Under the pieces are notes generated by a model. The model ran no database searches. It worked only from the letters and a program-made list of their open reading frames with translations, and was not told where the DNA came from. Below are positions 1 through 11,257 of a stretch of 38,911 nucleotides of DNA, one piece after another. Made by a program: the position numbers and the translations under genes. The DNA is from Kamptonema sp. UHCC 0994. GTDB taxonomy: Bacteria; Cyanobacteriota; Cyanobacteriia; Cyanobacteriales; Microcoleaceae. The stretch is from assembly GCF_029167235.1 (NCBI RefSeq), contig NZ_JARFTR010000081.1:1-38911 (forward strand), given 5' to 3'. The first letter of the stretch is position 1. Every line of letters starts with the position of its first letter.

Positions 1-2
1 CA

Positions 3-29
3 CCGCCAAGATGGCGGCGTTACGTAAAG
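3..29. repeat. Right half of a palindromic intergenic repeat, cut by window start
   Basis: The sequence has an inner arm followed by GGCGGCGTTACGTAAAG. This is the same right arm and tail found at 13907-13924 and, with a different inner stem, at 8653-8672 and 20013-20030. The left arm lies outside the window. It sits just 3' of the acyltransferase gene on the minus strand, where it could act in termination. Confidence 0.7.
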
Positions 30-45
30 CTGCATAAATCCTAAT

Positions 46-678
46 TTAATTATCTAGAAGGGCGGTAACATCGCCATCCATAATTTTATCAATGTTGCGA
101 GTAATCTTCTCTATCTCCCAATCCCACCATTTAATTTCTAAAAGTTGCGCTACTTCAGCATCGCTGAATCGTTGTTTGATTGGCCGCGCAGGATTTCCGC
201 CAGCAATGGTATAGGGAGGAATATCGTTGACAACAACCGATCTAGCTGCAACGATCGCACCATCACCAATTTTAACACCCGGCATGATTAGAGATTCGTA
301 GCCAATCCAGACATCATTACCGATGACAGTATCGCCGCGACTGGGTAAGTCCATTAACTTATCCATTGCAGTTTCCCAACCGTTACCGAAGATAGGGAAT
401 GGGTAAGTGGAAATACCATCTAACTTGTGGTTTGCGCCATTCATGATGAATTTAACATTAGTCGCGATCGCGCAGAATTTGCCGATAATCAGGCGATCGA
501 TCCCATAATTATACAACACATTTCTGTCAAAGCCTTCGGGGTCAATAGGATCGTCGTAGTAAGAATAATCGCCAACAATAATATTTGGCGACTTGACAAA
601 ATTTTTGATAAAGCATACTCGGCGATGATCGGCTAAAGGATATGGTTTGTTAGGATTAGGGCCCAATTGTTCTATCAA
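46..678 (-). CDS. Vat/CatB-like xenobiotic acyltransferase (left-handed beta-helix)
   Basis: A 210-residue hexapeptide-repeat acetyltransferase of the streptogramin/chloramphenicol (Vat/CatB) type. These enzymes use acetyl-CoA to acylate a hydroxyl on a small molecule, usually as cytosolic trimers. The usual family features are visible: an N-terminal segment with GDYSYYDDP (36-44), hexapeptide turns around IGKFCAIA (65-72), the loop [10 protein letters not shown] (81-90) with the likely catalytic His84, and the turns [24 protein letters not shown] followed by [13 protein letters not shown] (159-171). The length is normal for the family. A purine-rich ribosome site (AGGAGG on the coding strand, about 684-689) supports this start. 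It is divergent from the NRPS-like gene at 1001. Homologues are often housekeeping acyltransferases, so antibiotic resistance is not implied; acylation of a product of the neighbour is possible but unproven. Confidence 0.88.
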   Translation of the reverse strand: MIEQLGPNPNKPYPLADHRRVCFIKNFVKSPNIIVGDYSYYDDPIDPEGFDRNVLYNYGIDRLIIGKFCAIATNVKFIMNGANHKLDGISTYPFPIFGNGWETAMDKLMDLPSRGDTVIGNDVWIGYESLIMPGVKIGDGAIVAARSVVVNDIPPYTIAGGNPARPIKQRFSDAEVAQLLEIKWWDWEIEKITRNIDKIMDGDVTALLDN

Positions 679-1000
679 ATTTTGTCCTCCTATTTAATAA
701 GCTGAGCGGTTAACTAACTGATTTAGGTGAGATATTATATCATATCTGAAGGTGCTTGAGTTATTTCACGGAATAGAAGTTATAAATTTACCTAAATTTC
801 TCCTTTTGTTCCGGATGAGCATAGGTAGGTCTAGTAAATTATATGAGTCTATGCCACAACCAAAAGTTTGGTGTCATTGATTACCACCTTTGCAACCTAA
901 ACAAAGACGGTAAAGCGCAAGCAATGGCTGCCTAATAAATGCTAAAATTTCACACCCCGTCGCGCTCTAAGTTTGTCATATTTTATTAACAAGGTTTGTA
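679..1000. other. Intergenic region between divergent genes
   Basis: About 320 bases hold the 5' regions of the acyltransferase (-) and the NRPS-like gene (+). There is no convincing ORF. A short plus-strand stretch ending near 932 could be a decayed coding tail (it reads NLNKDGKAQAMAA before a stop), but this is too short to support. Confidence 0.5.
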
Positions 1001-4000
1001 ATGAAAAGCATCGAAAATTCCTGCATTCATACATTAGTAGAATCCCAAGTAGAGAAAACACCAAATGCTATTGCGGCAATTTTTCAATCCGAGCAAATCA
1101 CTTATCAAGAATTAAATCAAAAAGCCAATCAATTAGCGCATTATCTGAAAAGCTTAGGTGTTAATTCAGAAACCCTGATTGGAGTATGCGTCGATCGTTC
1201 CTTGAATATGCTGATCGGACTTTTGGGAGTCTTAAAAGCTGGCGGTGCTTATGTTCCTCTTGACCCAAGTTATCCCGAAGATCGATTAGCTTTTATGTTG
1301 GAAGACTCCCAGCTTCCACTACTGCTTACCCAAAGGCATCTTCTCAGTTGCCTACCTAAAACAAATAGTATTCGAGTATTGTGTTTAGACTCAAATTGGC
1401 AAGAAATTGAGCAACTAAGCCAAGATAATTTAGATAGTGAAGTCACGCCAGATAATTTAGCCTATACCATCTACACATCAGGCTCGACTGGTAAACCTAA
1501 AGGCGTGCAAATTATTCATCGTAGTGTAGTCAATCTTCTGCTATCGATGAAGCAAGAACCGGGATTTACAAAGCGAGATATACTACTAGCAGTAACGACT
1601 ATTTCCTTCGATCTTGCTGTTGTCGAACTTTTTTTACCCTTGATAGTTGGGACTCACGTTGTTATTGTCGATCGCGCAGTAGCCATAGATCCAATTAAGT
1701 TATCTAAAACAATCACTGAATCTGGCGCTACATTCATGCAGGCAACTCCTGCAACATGGAAAATGCTATTAGCAGTTAATTGGCAAGGCAATCGCAATTT
1801 AAAAATTATTTGTGGAGGAGAATCTCTAAATCGACACTTAGCCAATCAATTACTAGAGCGAAGTTCCTCCCTGTGGAATATGTACGCCCCGACAGAAACA
1901 ACTACTTGGTCAACGATTTATCGGGTAGAATCTGGTGAGGAAACCATACCAATTGGTCGCCCAATTTTAAATACTAAAATTTATCTGTTCAAGTATCCAC
2001 GCAATTCTAACAATAACATTTTTGAGCCTGTTGCTGAGGGAGATAGCGGAGAGATTTATATTGGGGGTATTGGAGTAGCGAGAGGTTATCTTAACCGTCC
2101 AGAGTTAACTAAAGAAAGGTTTTTTAACGATCCTTTTAGCAATAAACCAGGCGCTCGTATGTATAAAACAGGTGACTTAGCTCATTATCTATCAGATGGT
2201 AATATTGTCATTATTGGACGTAGCGATCACCAAGTTAAAATTCGAGGACATAGGATTGAATTAAACGATATTGAAGCAGCGTGCTTAGATAATCCTGCGG
2301 TAGACAATGCGGTAGTTGTTGTTAAAAAAGATGCTGATGGAGACAGTTATTTAGTTGCTTATGTAGTGTTAAATTCACAATCATTAAAACTAAGCTCAGC
2401 CGAGTTGCGAGCAGCACTCAAACAAAAATTACCTGATTACATGGTGCCGGCGCTTGTAGTTTTTATGAATGCTTTGCCATTAACACCTAATTGTAAAGTA
2501 GATCGAGAAGCACTACCTACACCAACTCTCGATCGTGTTAAAGAATTTGTTCCTCCACGCACAGAAATAGAGAAAAAATTGGCTGAAATTTGGATTTCTG
2601 TTTTGGGAGTTGAAATTGGTATCCATCAAAACTTTTTTGAGTCAGGCGGAAATTCATTACGCACAGCCTTATTACTAAATCGGATATCGCAAAATTTTCA
2701 AGTAGAATTGTCTTTAGATTGTCTGTTCAAATCTCCGACAATTTCTGGATTAGCTGAGGTAATCGAGGTTGTGCAATCTTCCGGATCTACAGCAATTTTT
2801 GAAACCAATATTGCTGACTTATCGGCTGATGCAGTCTTAGATGAAACAATTCGCCCGTTGACAATTGCCAGATCCAATCCGAAGCATATTTTCTTGACAG
2901 GTGCAACGGGTTTTGTTGGTGCTTTTCTACTGCATGAATTGTTGCTACATAATCCCCAAGTGACTATTTACTGTTTAGTTCGTGCTGAAAATTTAGCAGC
3001 CTCTACCTCTCGACTGATTACCACTCTGCAAAATTACGAAATTTGGCAAGAATCATTTAGCGATAGAATTATTCCCATTATCGGAGATTTATCAAAGCCA
3101 TTATTGGGACTATCGGCATCACAATTTAGGGAATTAGCAGATATAATTGATGTGATTTATCACTGTGGTGCTTATGTAAATTTGATTTATCCCTACACTG
3201 CTTTACGGGATACAAATGTGGGTGGTACTAAGGAGATATTGCGCCTAGGAACTCTGACAAAAATTACACCCGTCCACTATATTTCTACCCTGGATGTGTT
3301 TCAATCCTCGAACTATAATCACATGGACTTAATTAAGGAAACAGATGAGTTACTCAGTCCTGAAGGATATTCCGATGGTTATTCTCAAAGTAAATGGGCG
3401 GCTGAAAAATTAGTTATGGCTGCCCGCGATCGTGGTTTACCAGTTTCTATTTATCGCTTGGGAATGGTGACAGGTCATAGCCAAACAGGTGCTTTTCAAC
3501 TCAGTAATACAATATGTCTGATCGTCAAGGGCTTGATTCAATTAGGATATGGCCCAGAATTAGAGCTGAACATGAATCTCGCACCTGTAGATTATATCGT
3601 TCAGGCGATTCGGTATTTATCAGAGCAACCAGAGTCTATTAACAAGACATTTCATCTATTTAGTTCTCATGTATTATCTATGAATGAACTTGTCTTGAAT
3701 ATTAACGACATTGGTTATGCTGTTGCTTCTATTTCTTATCCACAGTGGCAGGCAAAACTACTCAATATGTCTCCAGAGAATGCTTTAACTCCGATGGCTT
3801 CTCTATTTGTTAAAAAATTACCTTATAGCCAAAAAACTTTTATTGAGACAACATCTTTTGTCTGTCAAAAGTTTGATGACCACCACACCCAGACTCGACT
3901 GGCAGGTACTAATATTATCTGTCCTCCCATTAATTATTCAGTATTAAATGCTTATTTATCCTATTTCCGTCGTCAAGGTTTTCTGTCACAGGATATTTAG
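1001..4000 (+). CDS. Stand-alone NRPS-like enzyme: adenylation, carrier and thioester-reductase domains (A-T-R)
   Basis: A 999-residue single-module enzyme with no condensation domain. The adenylation domain (about 8-510) shows A3 YTSGSTGKPKG (158-168), an A5-like NMYAPTETT, A7 YKTGDL, A8 GRSDHQVKIRGHRIEL and A10 NCKVDREAL with Lys499. A carrier domain follows (about 525-595) with phosphopantetheine Ser552 in ESGGNSL. The C-terminal reductase (about 629-999) has the NAD(P)H motif TGATGFVG and a YSQSK catalytic pair (Tyr794, Lys798). The architecture implies activation of a carboxylic acid, tethering as a thioester and reductive release as an aldehyde or alcohol. Asp204 aligns with the Asp that binds the alpha-amino group in NRPS A domains, so an amino acid substrate is likely. 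My hand-read pocket code is D-L-V-A-I-C-M-T-W and gives no prediction I trust. AAGG at about 990 precedes the ATG. Confidence 0.92.
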   Translation: MKSIENSCIHTLVESQVEKTPNAIAAIFQSEQITYQELNQKANQLAHYLKSLGVNSETLIGVCVDRSLNMLIGLLGVLKAGGAYVPLDPSYPEDRLAFMLEDSQLPLLLTQRHLLSCLPKTNSIRVLCLDSNWQEIEQLSQDNLDSEVTPDNLAYTIYTSGSTGKPKGVQIIHRSVVNLLLSMKQEPGFTKRDILLAVTTISFDLAVVELFLPLIVGTHVVIVDRAVAIDPIKLSKTITESGATFMQATPATWKMLLAVNWQGNRNLKIICGGESLNRHLANQLLERSSSLWNMYAPTETTTWSTIYRVESGEETIPIGRPILNTKIYLFKYPRNSNNNIFEPVAEGDSGEIYIGGIGVARGYLNRPELTKERFFNDPFSNKPGARMYKTGDLAHYLSDGNIVIIGRSDHQVKIRGHRIELNDIEAACLDNPAVDNAVVVVKKDADGDSYLVAYVVLNSQSLKLSSAELRAALKQKLPDYMVPALVVFMNALPLTPNCKVDREALPTPTLDRVKEFVPPRTEIEKKLAEIWISVLGVEIGIHQNFFESGGNSLRTALLLNRISQNFQVELSLDCLFKSPTISGLAEVIEVVQSSGSTAIFETNIADLSADAVLDETIRPLTIARSNPKHIFLTGATGFVGAFLLHELLLHNPQVTIYCLVRAENLAASTSRLITTLQNYEIWQESFSDRIIPIIGDLSKPLLGLSASQFRELADIIDVIYHCGAYVNLIYPYTALRDTNVGGTKEILRLGTLTKITPVHYISTLDVFQSSNYNHMDLIKETDELLSPEGYSDGYSQSKWAAEKLVMAARDRGLPVSIYRLGMVTGHSQTGAFQLSNTICLIVKGLIQLGYGPELELNMNLAPVDYIVQAIRYLSEQPESINKTFHLFSSHVLSMNELVLNINDIGYAVASISYPQWQAKLLNMSPENALTPMASLFVKKLPYSQKTFIETTSFVCQKFDDHHTQTRLAGTNIICPPINYSVLNAYLSYFRRQGFLSQDI

Positions 4001-4456
4001 TTAACCGATCGGCTTTTACGCATTTAAACCCTGCCTATTAATGTATAGCGCTCTATTCCTCTCCCAAACCTTGCAGGGAAGAGAGTTCGGGGAGTGAGGT
4101 CATAGATAGTAATAATACAGTTTAGATGCGTAACAGCTTATCACTTTATATCAATTTTCCGAGTTATTGTTCACTCCGCTAAGCCTTTAACCCATAGCAG
4201 CTGTCTGTACATAATTTTAGTCAAAAGCGATAATATAGCATCAGGACTTGAAATCCTAAGCTGAGTTAGATTAGAATTATCCTTAGTGACGATCTGCCGA
4301 CTGACCATAACCCCCAAGATAAAGCATCTAACTTAGCAAAAATTTTCCTTGACAAATGCCATTTGAATATAAAATAATAAAAAATGCTCTACTGTCAGAA
4401 AAAGCTGCGATTCATTTGACCTAAGTTAAGATCCTCTTACCCTGTAAGATACTGAA
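4001..4456. other. Intergenic region, no gene seen
   Basis: An AT-rich stretch after the A-T-R gene and before the sensor kinase. A degenerate C/G-rich segment near 4055-4100 resembles commonplace cyanobacterial intergenic repeats but forms no clean hairpin. No ORF or RNA gene is recognised. The kinase promoter must lie in the distal part. Confidence 0.5.
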
Positions 4457-7315
4457 ATGAAGAGAAATTTACTCGAAAACTTGAAATTTTCTGGATCTAT
4501 CATCGAAAGTGTTAGCAACAGTCCAAATAAACCGAAAGAATCCCTAACAAAACAAACACTGTTAAAAATAGCTTTCAGCATGGGCATGGTTATCGTTGCA
4601 TCAACAGGCATTAGTTATTTTCAAATTATTTCAAGAATTACTAGCAATTCATTAACTCAATTGGAGCAATACATAAAATTACGCGCGGAACGCGAGAGAT
4701 CAATATTTATCTTAGCAGAAGATAACCATAAATTGCTCAAACAAGCTTTATTATATCAACTAAAAGTAGACGCAGATATCGACCCCAAAACTGAATTCGA
4801 CCAACTGTTTGTTAGATATCCAGATGGCACAATTCGCAATCGCCCTGAACTATTTCAAATTGACAAAACGGCAGGTTTATTTCTCGGTAAAAATGTCAAT
4901 ATTGATACTGAAATGCAGCGGCGAATGGTTGCTTTCTATAAAATAATCAGTGCTTATGGCCCAGCTTGGCGCAATCGCTTTGCTAACACCTATACGCAAA
5001 TTCCTGAAAATGGGCTGATCATCTATATGCACCAGTATCCGTGGGCCCTTAAAGCACCTTCTAATGAATCTTTCCGCGTCACAGATGATGAGTCATTTCA
5101 AATCACCAGAGAAATCTACGATCCTGAACGCAAAACAGTCTGGACAGGCATTTATTATGACCAAGTAGCTGTAGCTTGGATGGCATCCTGTGTGACACCA
5201 TTAGATGTAAATGGCAAGCATATTGGTACACTTGGACATGATATTTTAATAGGTGATTTACAGAAGCGGACTATTAATGAAGGGCTTAAAGGCACATACA
5301 ACATGATTTTTCGAGCGGATGGGCGGCTAGTGGCTCACCCAGAACTTATGCAAAGTATTCAAAAGGGAAATGGACAATTTTCCATCGCCCAATCAGGAGA
5401 TGCTCATCTGCGGGGAATTTATGAATTAGTCAAGAGACATAAACAGGAAACTATTATTATTGACAATTACAAGTATGATGAATATTTGGGCGTTACTAGA
5501 ATTGATGAGCCAAATTGGTATTTAGTTACAGTTTTCCCCAAAAATCTGCTCACTCAAGAAGCCTTTTCTACTGCTCGCATGATTCTCCTATTAGGGCTAA
5601 GTGCATTACTGATTGAAATTATTATTGTGTTCTTAATCTTACGACGCGAAATTTCTACACCACTCAATCAATTAATGGACGCAACTGAGAGTATTGCTGC
5701 TGGTAATCTTGATATCCAAGTTAATGTCAACCGCCAAAATGAATTGGGTCGTTTGGGATATTTATTTAATAAAATGGCTCAGCAAGTCCGCGAATCTTTT
5801 GCCGCGCTTGCGAAAACTAATGAGGAATTGGAACTGCGAGTTGAAGACAGAACTGTAGAGCTTAAACAAGCTAAAGAAATTGCTGATACTGCTAACCGCG
5901 CTAAGAGTGAGTTTCTGGCTAATATGAGCCACGAACTGCGGACACCTCTCAATGGTATCTTAGGATATGCCCAAATTCTTCAGCGGTCGAAACACATAGT
6001 TGAGTCAGATCGACAAGGAATTAATATTATTAACCAATGTGGCTCCCACCTACTAACTCTGATTAACGATATCCTTGATTTTTCTAAAATCGAAGCCCAG
6101 AAAATGCAAATATATGCTATAGATTTTCATTTTCCCGCTTTTCTGCAAGCAGTCGTTGAAATTTGTCGAATTAAGGCAGATCAAAAGGGAATTGATTTCA
6201 TTTATACTATTGAAGGTGAACTCCCAGTTGGTATTTCTGCGGATGAAAAACGATTGCGGCAGGTATTGATTAACTTATTAGGTAATGCTATTAAGTTTAC
6301 GGAAGAAGGTAGCGTCAAATTTATAATCACATCAAGAATAGTGGAAGATGAAACCAGAGAACTACCTTTATATCGAATTAGATTTCAAGTCGAAGATACG
6401 GGAATTGGTATACCAAGCGATCATATTAAAAATATCTTTTTGCCCTTTGAGCAGTCGGGTAATATGAAGAAGCAATCAGAAGGGACTGGACTCGGATTAG
6501 CTATCAGCAAAAATATTGTTGATATGATGGGCAGTACCTTGGAAGTTGAAAGTGAATTAGGCAAAGGTAGTGTTTTCTGTTTTGAGATAGATATACCCGA
6601 AGCTAAGGAATGGGCAAAAAATACTAAAAGTTCTCAGCAGGGAATTATTATTGGTTTTAAGGGCGATCCGCCTAAAGTTCTAGTAGTAGATGACCGTTGG
6701 GAAAACCGTTCTGTTATTGTCAATTTACTCAGTCCTATTGGATTTATAATTGTTGAGGCAGAAAATGGTCAAGAAGGACTTGATAAAATTGCTGAGTTTC
6801 AACCAAATCTAGTTATTACTGATATTGCTATGCCGATTATGGATGGCTATGAAATGGTTAAAAATTTGCGAAAATCCGCATCATTTGCTAATTTATCAGT
6901 GATCGTGTCTTCAGCTAGTGTATTCCATTCCGATCGGCAAAAAAGTATGGATATTGGAGCTAATGAATTTTTGCCTAAACCGATCCAAGCTGATAGCCTG
7001 TTAGAGGCGGTCAAAACTCTCTTGAACTTAGAATGGATCTATGAAGAAAAATTACAACCGGAAAGCAAACTAGAATTGACAAAAAAAGTTGTTGAAGTTG
7101 TGCCACCATCGAATGAAGACTTGCTGATCTTGTATAATCTCAGTCGTAAGGGATTGATTAAGGATTTACTACAAGAGTTGACAAGAATTGAACAGATAGA
7201 CAATGAGTTTATCCCTTTTGTTCAACATCTGCGCGAATTTGCTAAAGCTTTCAAGCTTAAACAGGTGCGAACCTACATAGAAAAATACCTAGCCGAATCT
7301 GAGGGTGAATCATGA
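4457..7315 (+). CDS. Membrane hybrid histidine kinase (Cache-like sensor, HAMP, HisKA, HATPase, REC)
   Basis: A 952-residue sensor kinase. TM1 is about 34-55, an extracytoplasmic Cache-like domain about 56-372 (a typical piece is [13 protein letters not shown], 285-297), TM2 about 376-396 and HAMP about 397-449. A coiled coil leads to HisKA with phospho-acceptor His492 in [10 protein letters not shown]. The ATPase has the N box around Asn610, G1 DTGIGI (647-652) and G2 GTGLG (676-680). The receiver has DD at 745-746, phospho-acceptor Asp789 and Lys841. The last 90 residues are a helical tail common after REC in cyanobacterial hybrid kinases. It senses an unknown extracellular ligand. The next kinase begins 18 bases downstream, so the two are probably co-transcribed and may form one phosphorelay. 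Confidence 0.93.
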   Translation: MKRNLLENLKFSGSIIESVSNSPNKPKESLTKQTLLKIAFSMGMVIVASTGISYFQIISRITSNSLTQLEQYIKLRAERERSIFILAEDNHKLLKQALLYQLKVDADIDPKTEFDQLFVRYPDGTIRNRPELFQIDKTAGLFLGKNVNIDTEMQRRMVAFYKIISAYGPAWRNRFANTYTQIPENGLIIYMHQYPWALKAPSNESFRVTDDESFQITREIYDPERKTVWTGIYYDQVAVAWMASCVTPLDVNGKHIGTLGHDILIGDLQKRTINEGLKGTYNMIFRADGRLVAHPELMQSIQKGNGQFSIAQSGDAHLRGIYELVKRHKQETIIIDNYKYDEYLGVTRIDEPNWYLVTVFPKNLLTQEAFSTARMILLLGLSALLIEIIIVFLILRREISTPLNQLMDATESIAAGNLDIQVNVNRQNELGRLGYLFNKMAQQVRESFAALAKTNEELELRVEDRTVELKQAKEIADTANRAKSEFLANMSHELRTPLNGILGYAQILQRSKHIVESDRQGINIINQCGSHLLTLINDILDFSKIEAQKMQIYAIDFHFPAFLQAVVEICRIKADQKGIDFIYTIEGELPVGISADEKRLRQVLINLLGNAIKFTEEGSVKFIITSRIVEDETRELPLYRIRFQVEDTGIGIPSDHIKNIFLPFEQSGNMKKQSEGTGLGLAISKNIVDMMGSTLEVESELGKGSVFCFEIDIPEAKEWAKNTKSSQQGIIIGFKGDPPKVLVVDDRWENRSVIVNLLSPIGFIIVEAENGQEGLDKIAEFQPNLVITDIAMPIMDGYEMVKNLRKSASFANLSVIVSSASVFHSDRQKSMDIGANEFLPKPIQADSLLEAVKTLLNLEWIYEEKLQPESKLELTKKVVEVVPPSNEDLLILYNLSRKGLIKDLLQELTRIEQIDNEFIPFVQHLREFAKAFKLKQVRTYIEKYLAESEGES

Positions 7316-7333
7316 ATAATTTGTGGTGGCTTT

Positions 7334-8563
7334 ATGAGTGAAATTTCAGAAGAGCAATCTATTTTGATTGTAGATGATAATCCCAACAACCTAGAAGTTT
7401 TAGCCCACATATTGACAGATGTGGGTTATCAAGTTTCGGTTGCTATTGATGGTGAAACTGCGATTGAACAAGTAGAATATCATCAGCCAGAACTAATTTT
7501 ATTAGATATAATGATGCCTGGTATTGATGGTTTTGAAACTTGCCGACGATTGAAAGCTAATCCCTTAACCTGCGAAATTCCGATTATTTTTTTAACCGCT
7601 TTATCTGATTCAGAGAATAAAGTTAATGGATTATCTGTAGGAGCCGTAGATTATATTTCTAAACCATTCCAAAGTGAAGAAGTGTTAGCAAGAATTAGAA
7701 TTCATTTAAAATTATATAGCTTAACTAAAAAATTAGAACAGCAGAAGCAACTACTAGAAGAAAAAGTTGAATTACGGACTGTGGAATTGTTAGCAGCTAA
7801 AGAATCAGCCGAAGCAGCCAACATTGCTAAAAGCCAGTTTCTCGCCAACATGAGCCACGAACTCCGCACCCCTCTCAATGCGATTATCGGCTATAGTGAA
7901 ATGTTGCAAGAAGAAGCGGAAGATTTAGATCAAAAAGAGTTGATTGCCGATCTGAAAAGAATTCACGGTGCAGGCACGCATTTACTTGGGCTAATTAACG
8001 ATATTCTTGACTTATCTAAGATTGAATCGGGTAAAGTTGAACTTTACTTGGAAACCGTCGATATCTCATTGTTGATTAGGGAAATCATCATAATGATTCG
8101 GCCTCTGGTAGACAAGAATGCTAATGTTTTGGTAGTTAACTGTGCAGACAATTTTGGCTATATGAAAACTGACTTAACTAAGGTACGTCAGAGCTTATTT
8201 AACTTGCTTAGTAACGCCTGCAAATTCACAAAGAAAGGCAAAATTATTATTAATGTAGAAAAAGAGTATCGGCAATCTGGAACGATCGATGGGGAAGAAC
8301 AAAAATTAGTCATTCCCTACATTTTATTTAAGGTAACTGATACAGGCGTTGGCATAGCTCCAGAACGAATGGAAAAACTGTTCCAACCCTTCACCCAGGC
8401 TGATGCTTCAACTACACGACAGTATGGGGGTACTGGATTAGGGTTGGCAATTACTAAAAAGTTATCTCGGATTATGGGTGGGGATACCTTCGTTGAAAGC
8501 GAGGTTGGTAAGGGCTCTACTTTTACTATTATACTGCCAGTAGAAGTGATACTTCCAAATTAA
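7334..8563 (+). CDS. Soluble REC-histidine kinase (response regulator/sensor hybrid)
   Basis: A 409-residue cytosolic protein with an N-terminal receiver (phospho-acceptor Asp58 in LLDIMMPG, Lys110). A coiled coil follows (about 125-165), then HisKA with His175 in [10 protein letters not shown] and an HATPase with Asn294, G1 DTGVGI (336-341) and G2 GTGLG (366-370). There is no membrane segment. This order suits a kinase controlled by phosphorylation of its own receiver, for example by the membrane kinase immediately upstream (gap 18 bases, same strand). No DNA-binding output is encoded nearby, so the final output is unknown. Both kinase cores keep all residues needed for activity. Confidence 0.92.
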   Translation: MSEISEEQSILIVDDNPNNLEVLAHILTDVGYQVSVAIDGETAIEQVEYHQPELILLDIMMPGIDGFETCRRLKANPLTCEIPIIFLTALSDSENKVNGLSVGAVDYISKPFQSEEVLARIRIHLKLYSLTKKLEQQKQLLEEKVELRTVELLAAKESAEAANIAKSQFLANMSHELRTPLNAIIGYSEMLQEEAEDLDQKELIADLKRIHGAGTHLLGLINDILDLSKIESGKVELYLETVDISLLIREIIIMIRPLVDKNANVLVVNCADNFGYMKTDLTKVRQSLFNLLSNACKFTKKGKIIINVEKEYRQSGTIDGEEQKLVIPYILFKVTDTGVGIAPERMEKLFQPFTQADASTTRQYGGTGLGLAITKKLSRIMGGDTFVESEVGKGSTFTIILPVEVILPN

Positions 8564-8600
8564 AATTAGCCATCCTAATTGCAACTCTTTGTTTTTAGGT

Positions 8601-8680
8601 CAGGACTTACGCACACTTTACGTAACGCCGCCTTCTAGGCGGTAAAGAAACTGCCTAGAAGGCGGCGTTACGGATAGTTT
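8601..8680. repeat. Palindromic repeat, family 1 (20-bp perfect stem)
   Basis: It begins CAGGACTTACGCACACTTTA and contains a perfect 20-bp inverted repeat, 8621-8640 with 8653-8672, around a 12-base loop. The inner stem is CTTCTAGGC paired with GCCTAGAAG. Related copies at 1-29, 13870-13918 and 19966-20036 share the outer arm (GTAACGCCGCC) but have different inner stems. It lies between convergent genes and could be a bidirectional terminator. Confidence 0.85.
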
Positions 8681-8696
8681 TGCCACTGCTGTGGAA

Positions 8697-8714
8697 GGTG
8701 GGCAAATGCCCACC
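8697..8714 (-). terminator. Short hairpin after the deaminase-like gene
   Basis: GGTGGGCA (8697-8704) pairs with TGCCCACC (8707-8714) over a two-base gap. It lies 10 bases beyond the stop of the minus-strand deaminase-like gene. A similar GTGAG...CTCAC hairpin occupies the matching position beside the second palindrome copy (20044-20078), so the two hairpins look like one composite unit. No clear T-run follows, so termination is tentative. Confidence 0.45.
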
Positions 8715-8724
8715 CTACAGACTC

Positions 8725-9762
8725 CTAGCGAACGATTGCGGGAACTGGTTCCGGCTTCAACAAACCTGTTAACATATCCTCCGGTCTTTCTTTATAAGGC
8801 CAAGCAAAAGCATGGCGGAAAGCCGCATTCTGACAGGCTTGCAATTGCCGAAAATCGATCACATCCAGAGTTAACAAAGTCTCGTATTCAAACGGTAATC
8901 GGACATTATGCAAACCTGCATTATCCGTGCAAATAGCAATATCAACACCTGCCTCAAAACAGCGATCAAAAACTACCTTTAATTCCCGCAAATCCGAAAG
9001 CGTTCCTGTCTTTAAATAAGTAGTCGGGCAAACTTCCAAACATTGCCCCATTTTGGCTACTTCTGGTAACAATTCAGGATATTTTAAAGGTATCTGAATC
9101 CCGTGACCAATTCGCATTAAATATGGTAATAATTCAGGATAGCAGCCTGAAGGTGTTTCGTAGAGATGGCCAGTGGTTTTGATGTCGAGCGATCGCGCAT
9201 ACTGGTACAATCCCACAAACTCATCCAAGCGATCGGCAATACAAGCATCACCACCCGCTACATCAATAGCACAGACGTATTCTCCCATACCCGCCGCCAA
9301 ATCTACGATCGCCTTATTCACCTCAAAAGGCAAACGCGAGTGCATACACAAAATTTGGCTAGTTACAATCGGACAATCGCTACCCCGACTAGCTTTCCCG
9401 ACAATTTCCACAATCTTTGCCATTAACTCAATTCTCTCAGACATCGGTAAATGTTCCGGTGTCCGCAAATAAGGCGTATAGCGCAATTCTAAATAAGCTA
9501 AATTCTCAAAAATATATGCTCCCCGCATCAACCGATAGATAAAATAGGGTAGCATTTCAGCAGTCTGAACGCTTTCCACCATAGTATGCAGTTCTAAATA
9601 CTCATCCAGAGTATTGCGCGGCTTGGTGTAAAATTGCTCAAACTCAGAATATTCTTCAAATCGACCAGCTATCTCAGCGTCGTGACGTTCAAAATACCGC
9701 CACAGAATCCGGGGTACTACAGAACCGCCCAGGTGACGGTGCAACTCAGCGTGTAAAGTCAT
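8725..9762 (-). CDS. Adenosine-deaminase-family amidohydrolase (atypical)
   Basis: A 345-residue zinc amidohydrolase of the adenosine/adenine deaminase family. Visible landmarks in ADA order are metal ligands His8 and His10 (HRHLGGS), His199 and catalytic Glu202 (GHLYE, matching HAGE), His220 (GHG) and metal ligand Asp280 (CTDNAG). Two departures from classic ADA are HLGGS instead of HLDGS, and Asn281 where ADA has a second Asp that contacts the purine. The enzyme probably deaminates a purine nucleoside or a relative, but adenosine itself is not assured. AGGGGAA just upstream of the ATG supports the start. It is divergent from purA and near a PfkB kinase of adenosine-kinase type, consistent with purine interconversion. 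Confidence 0.82.
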   Translation of the reverse strand: MTLHAELHRHLGGSVVPRILWRYFERHDAEIAGRFEEYSEFEQFYTKPRNTLDEYLELHTMVESVQTAEMLPYFIYRLMRGAYIFENLAYLELRYTPYLRTPEHLPMSERIELMAKIVEIVGKASRGSDCPIVTSQILCMHSRLPFEVNKAIVDLAAGMGEYVCAIDVAGGDACIADRLDEFVGLYQYARSLDIKTTGHLYETPSGCYPELLPYLMRIGHGIQIPLKYPELLPEVAKMGQCLEVCPTTYLKTGTLSDLRELKVVFDRCFEAGVDIAICTDNAGLHNVRLPFEYETLLTLDVIDFRQLQACQNAAFRHAFAWPYKERPEDMLTGLLKPEPVPAIVR

Positions 9763-9813
9763 AACTAATTCCCCTTTATTTTTTTAAGCTTAACAAAATT
9801 AACAAAAATTAAT

Positions 9814-11222
<1,409 letters not shown>

Positions 11223-11257
11223 GACTTTTGCCAGAATAGGAAATTAAAGATCCACTC

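Noticed and set aside
8691-8936. 81-residue plus-strand ORF over the deaminase 3' end
   Set aside because: It overlaps the 3' end of the deaminase-like gene on the other strand and the hairpin repeat.
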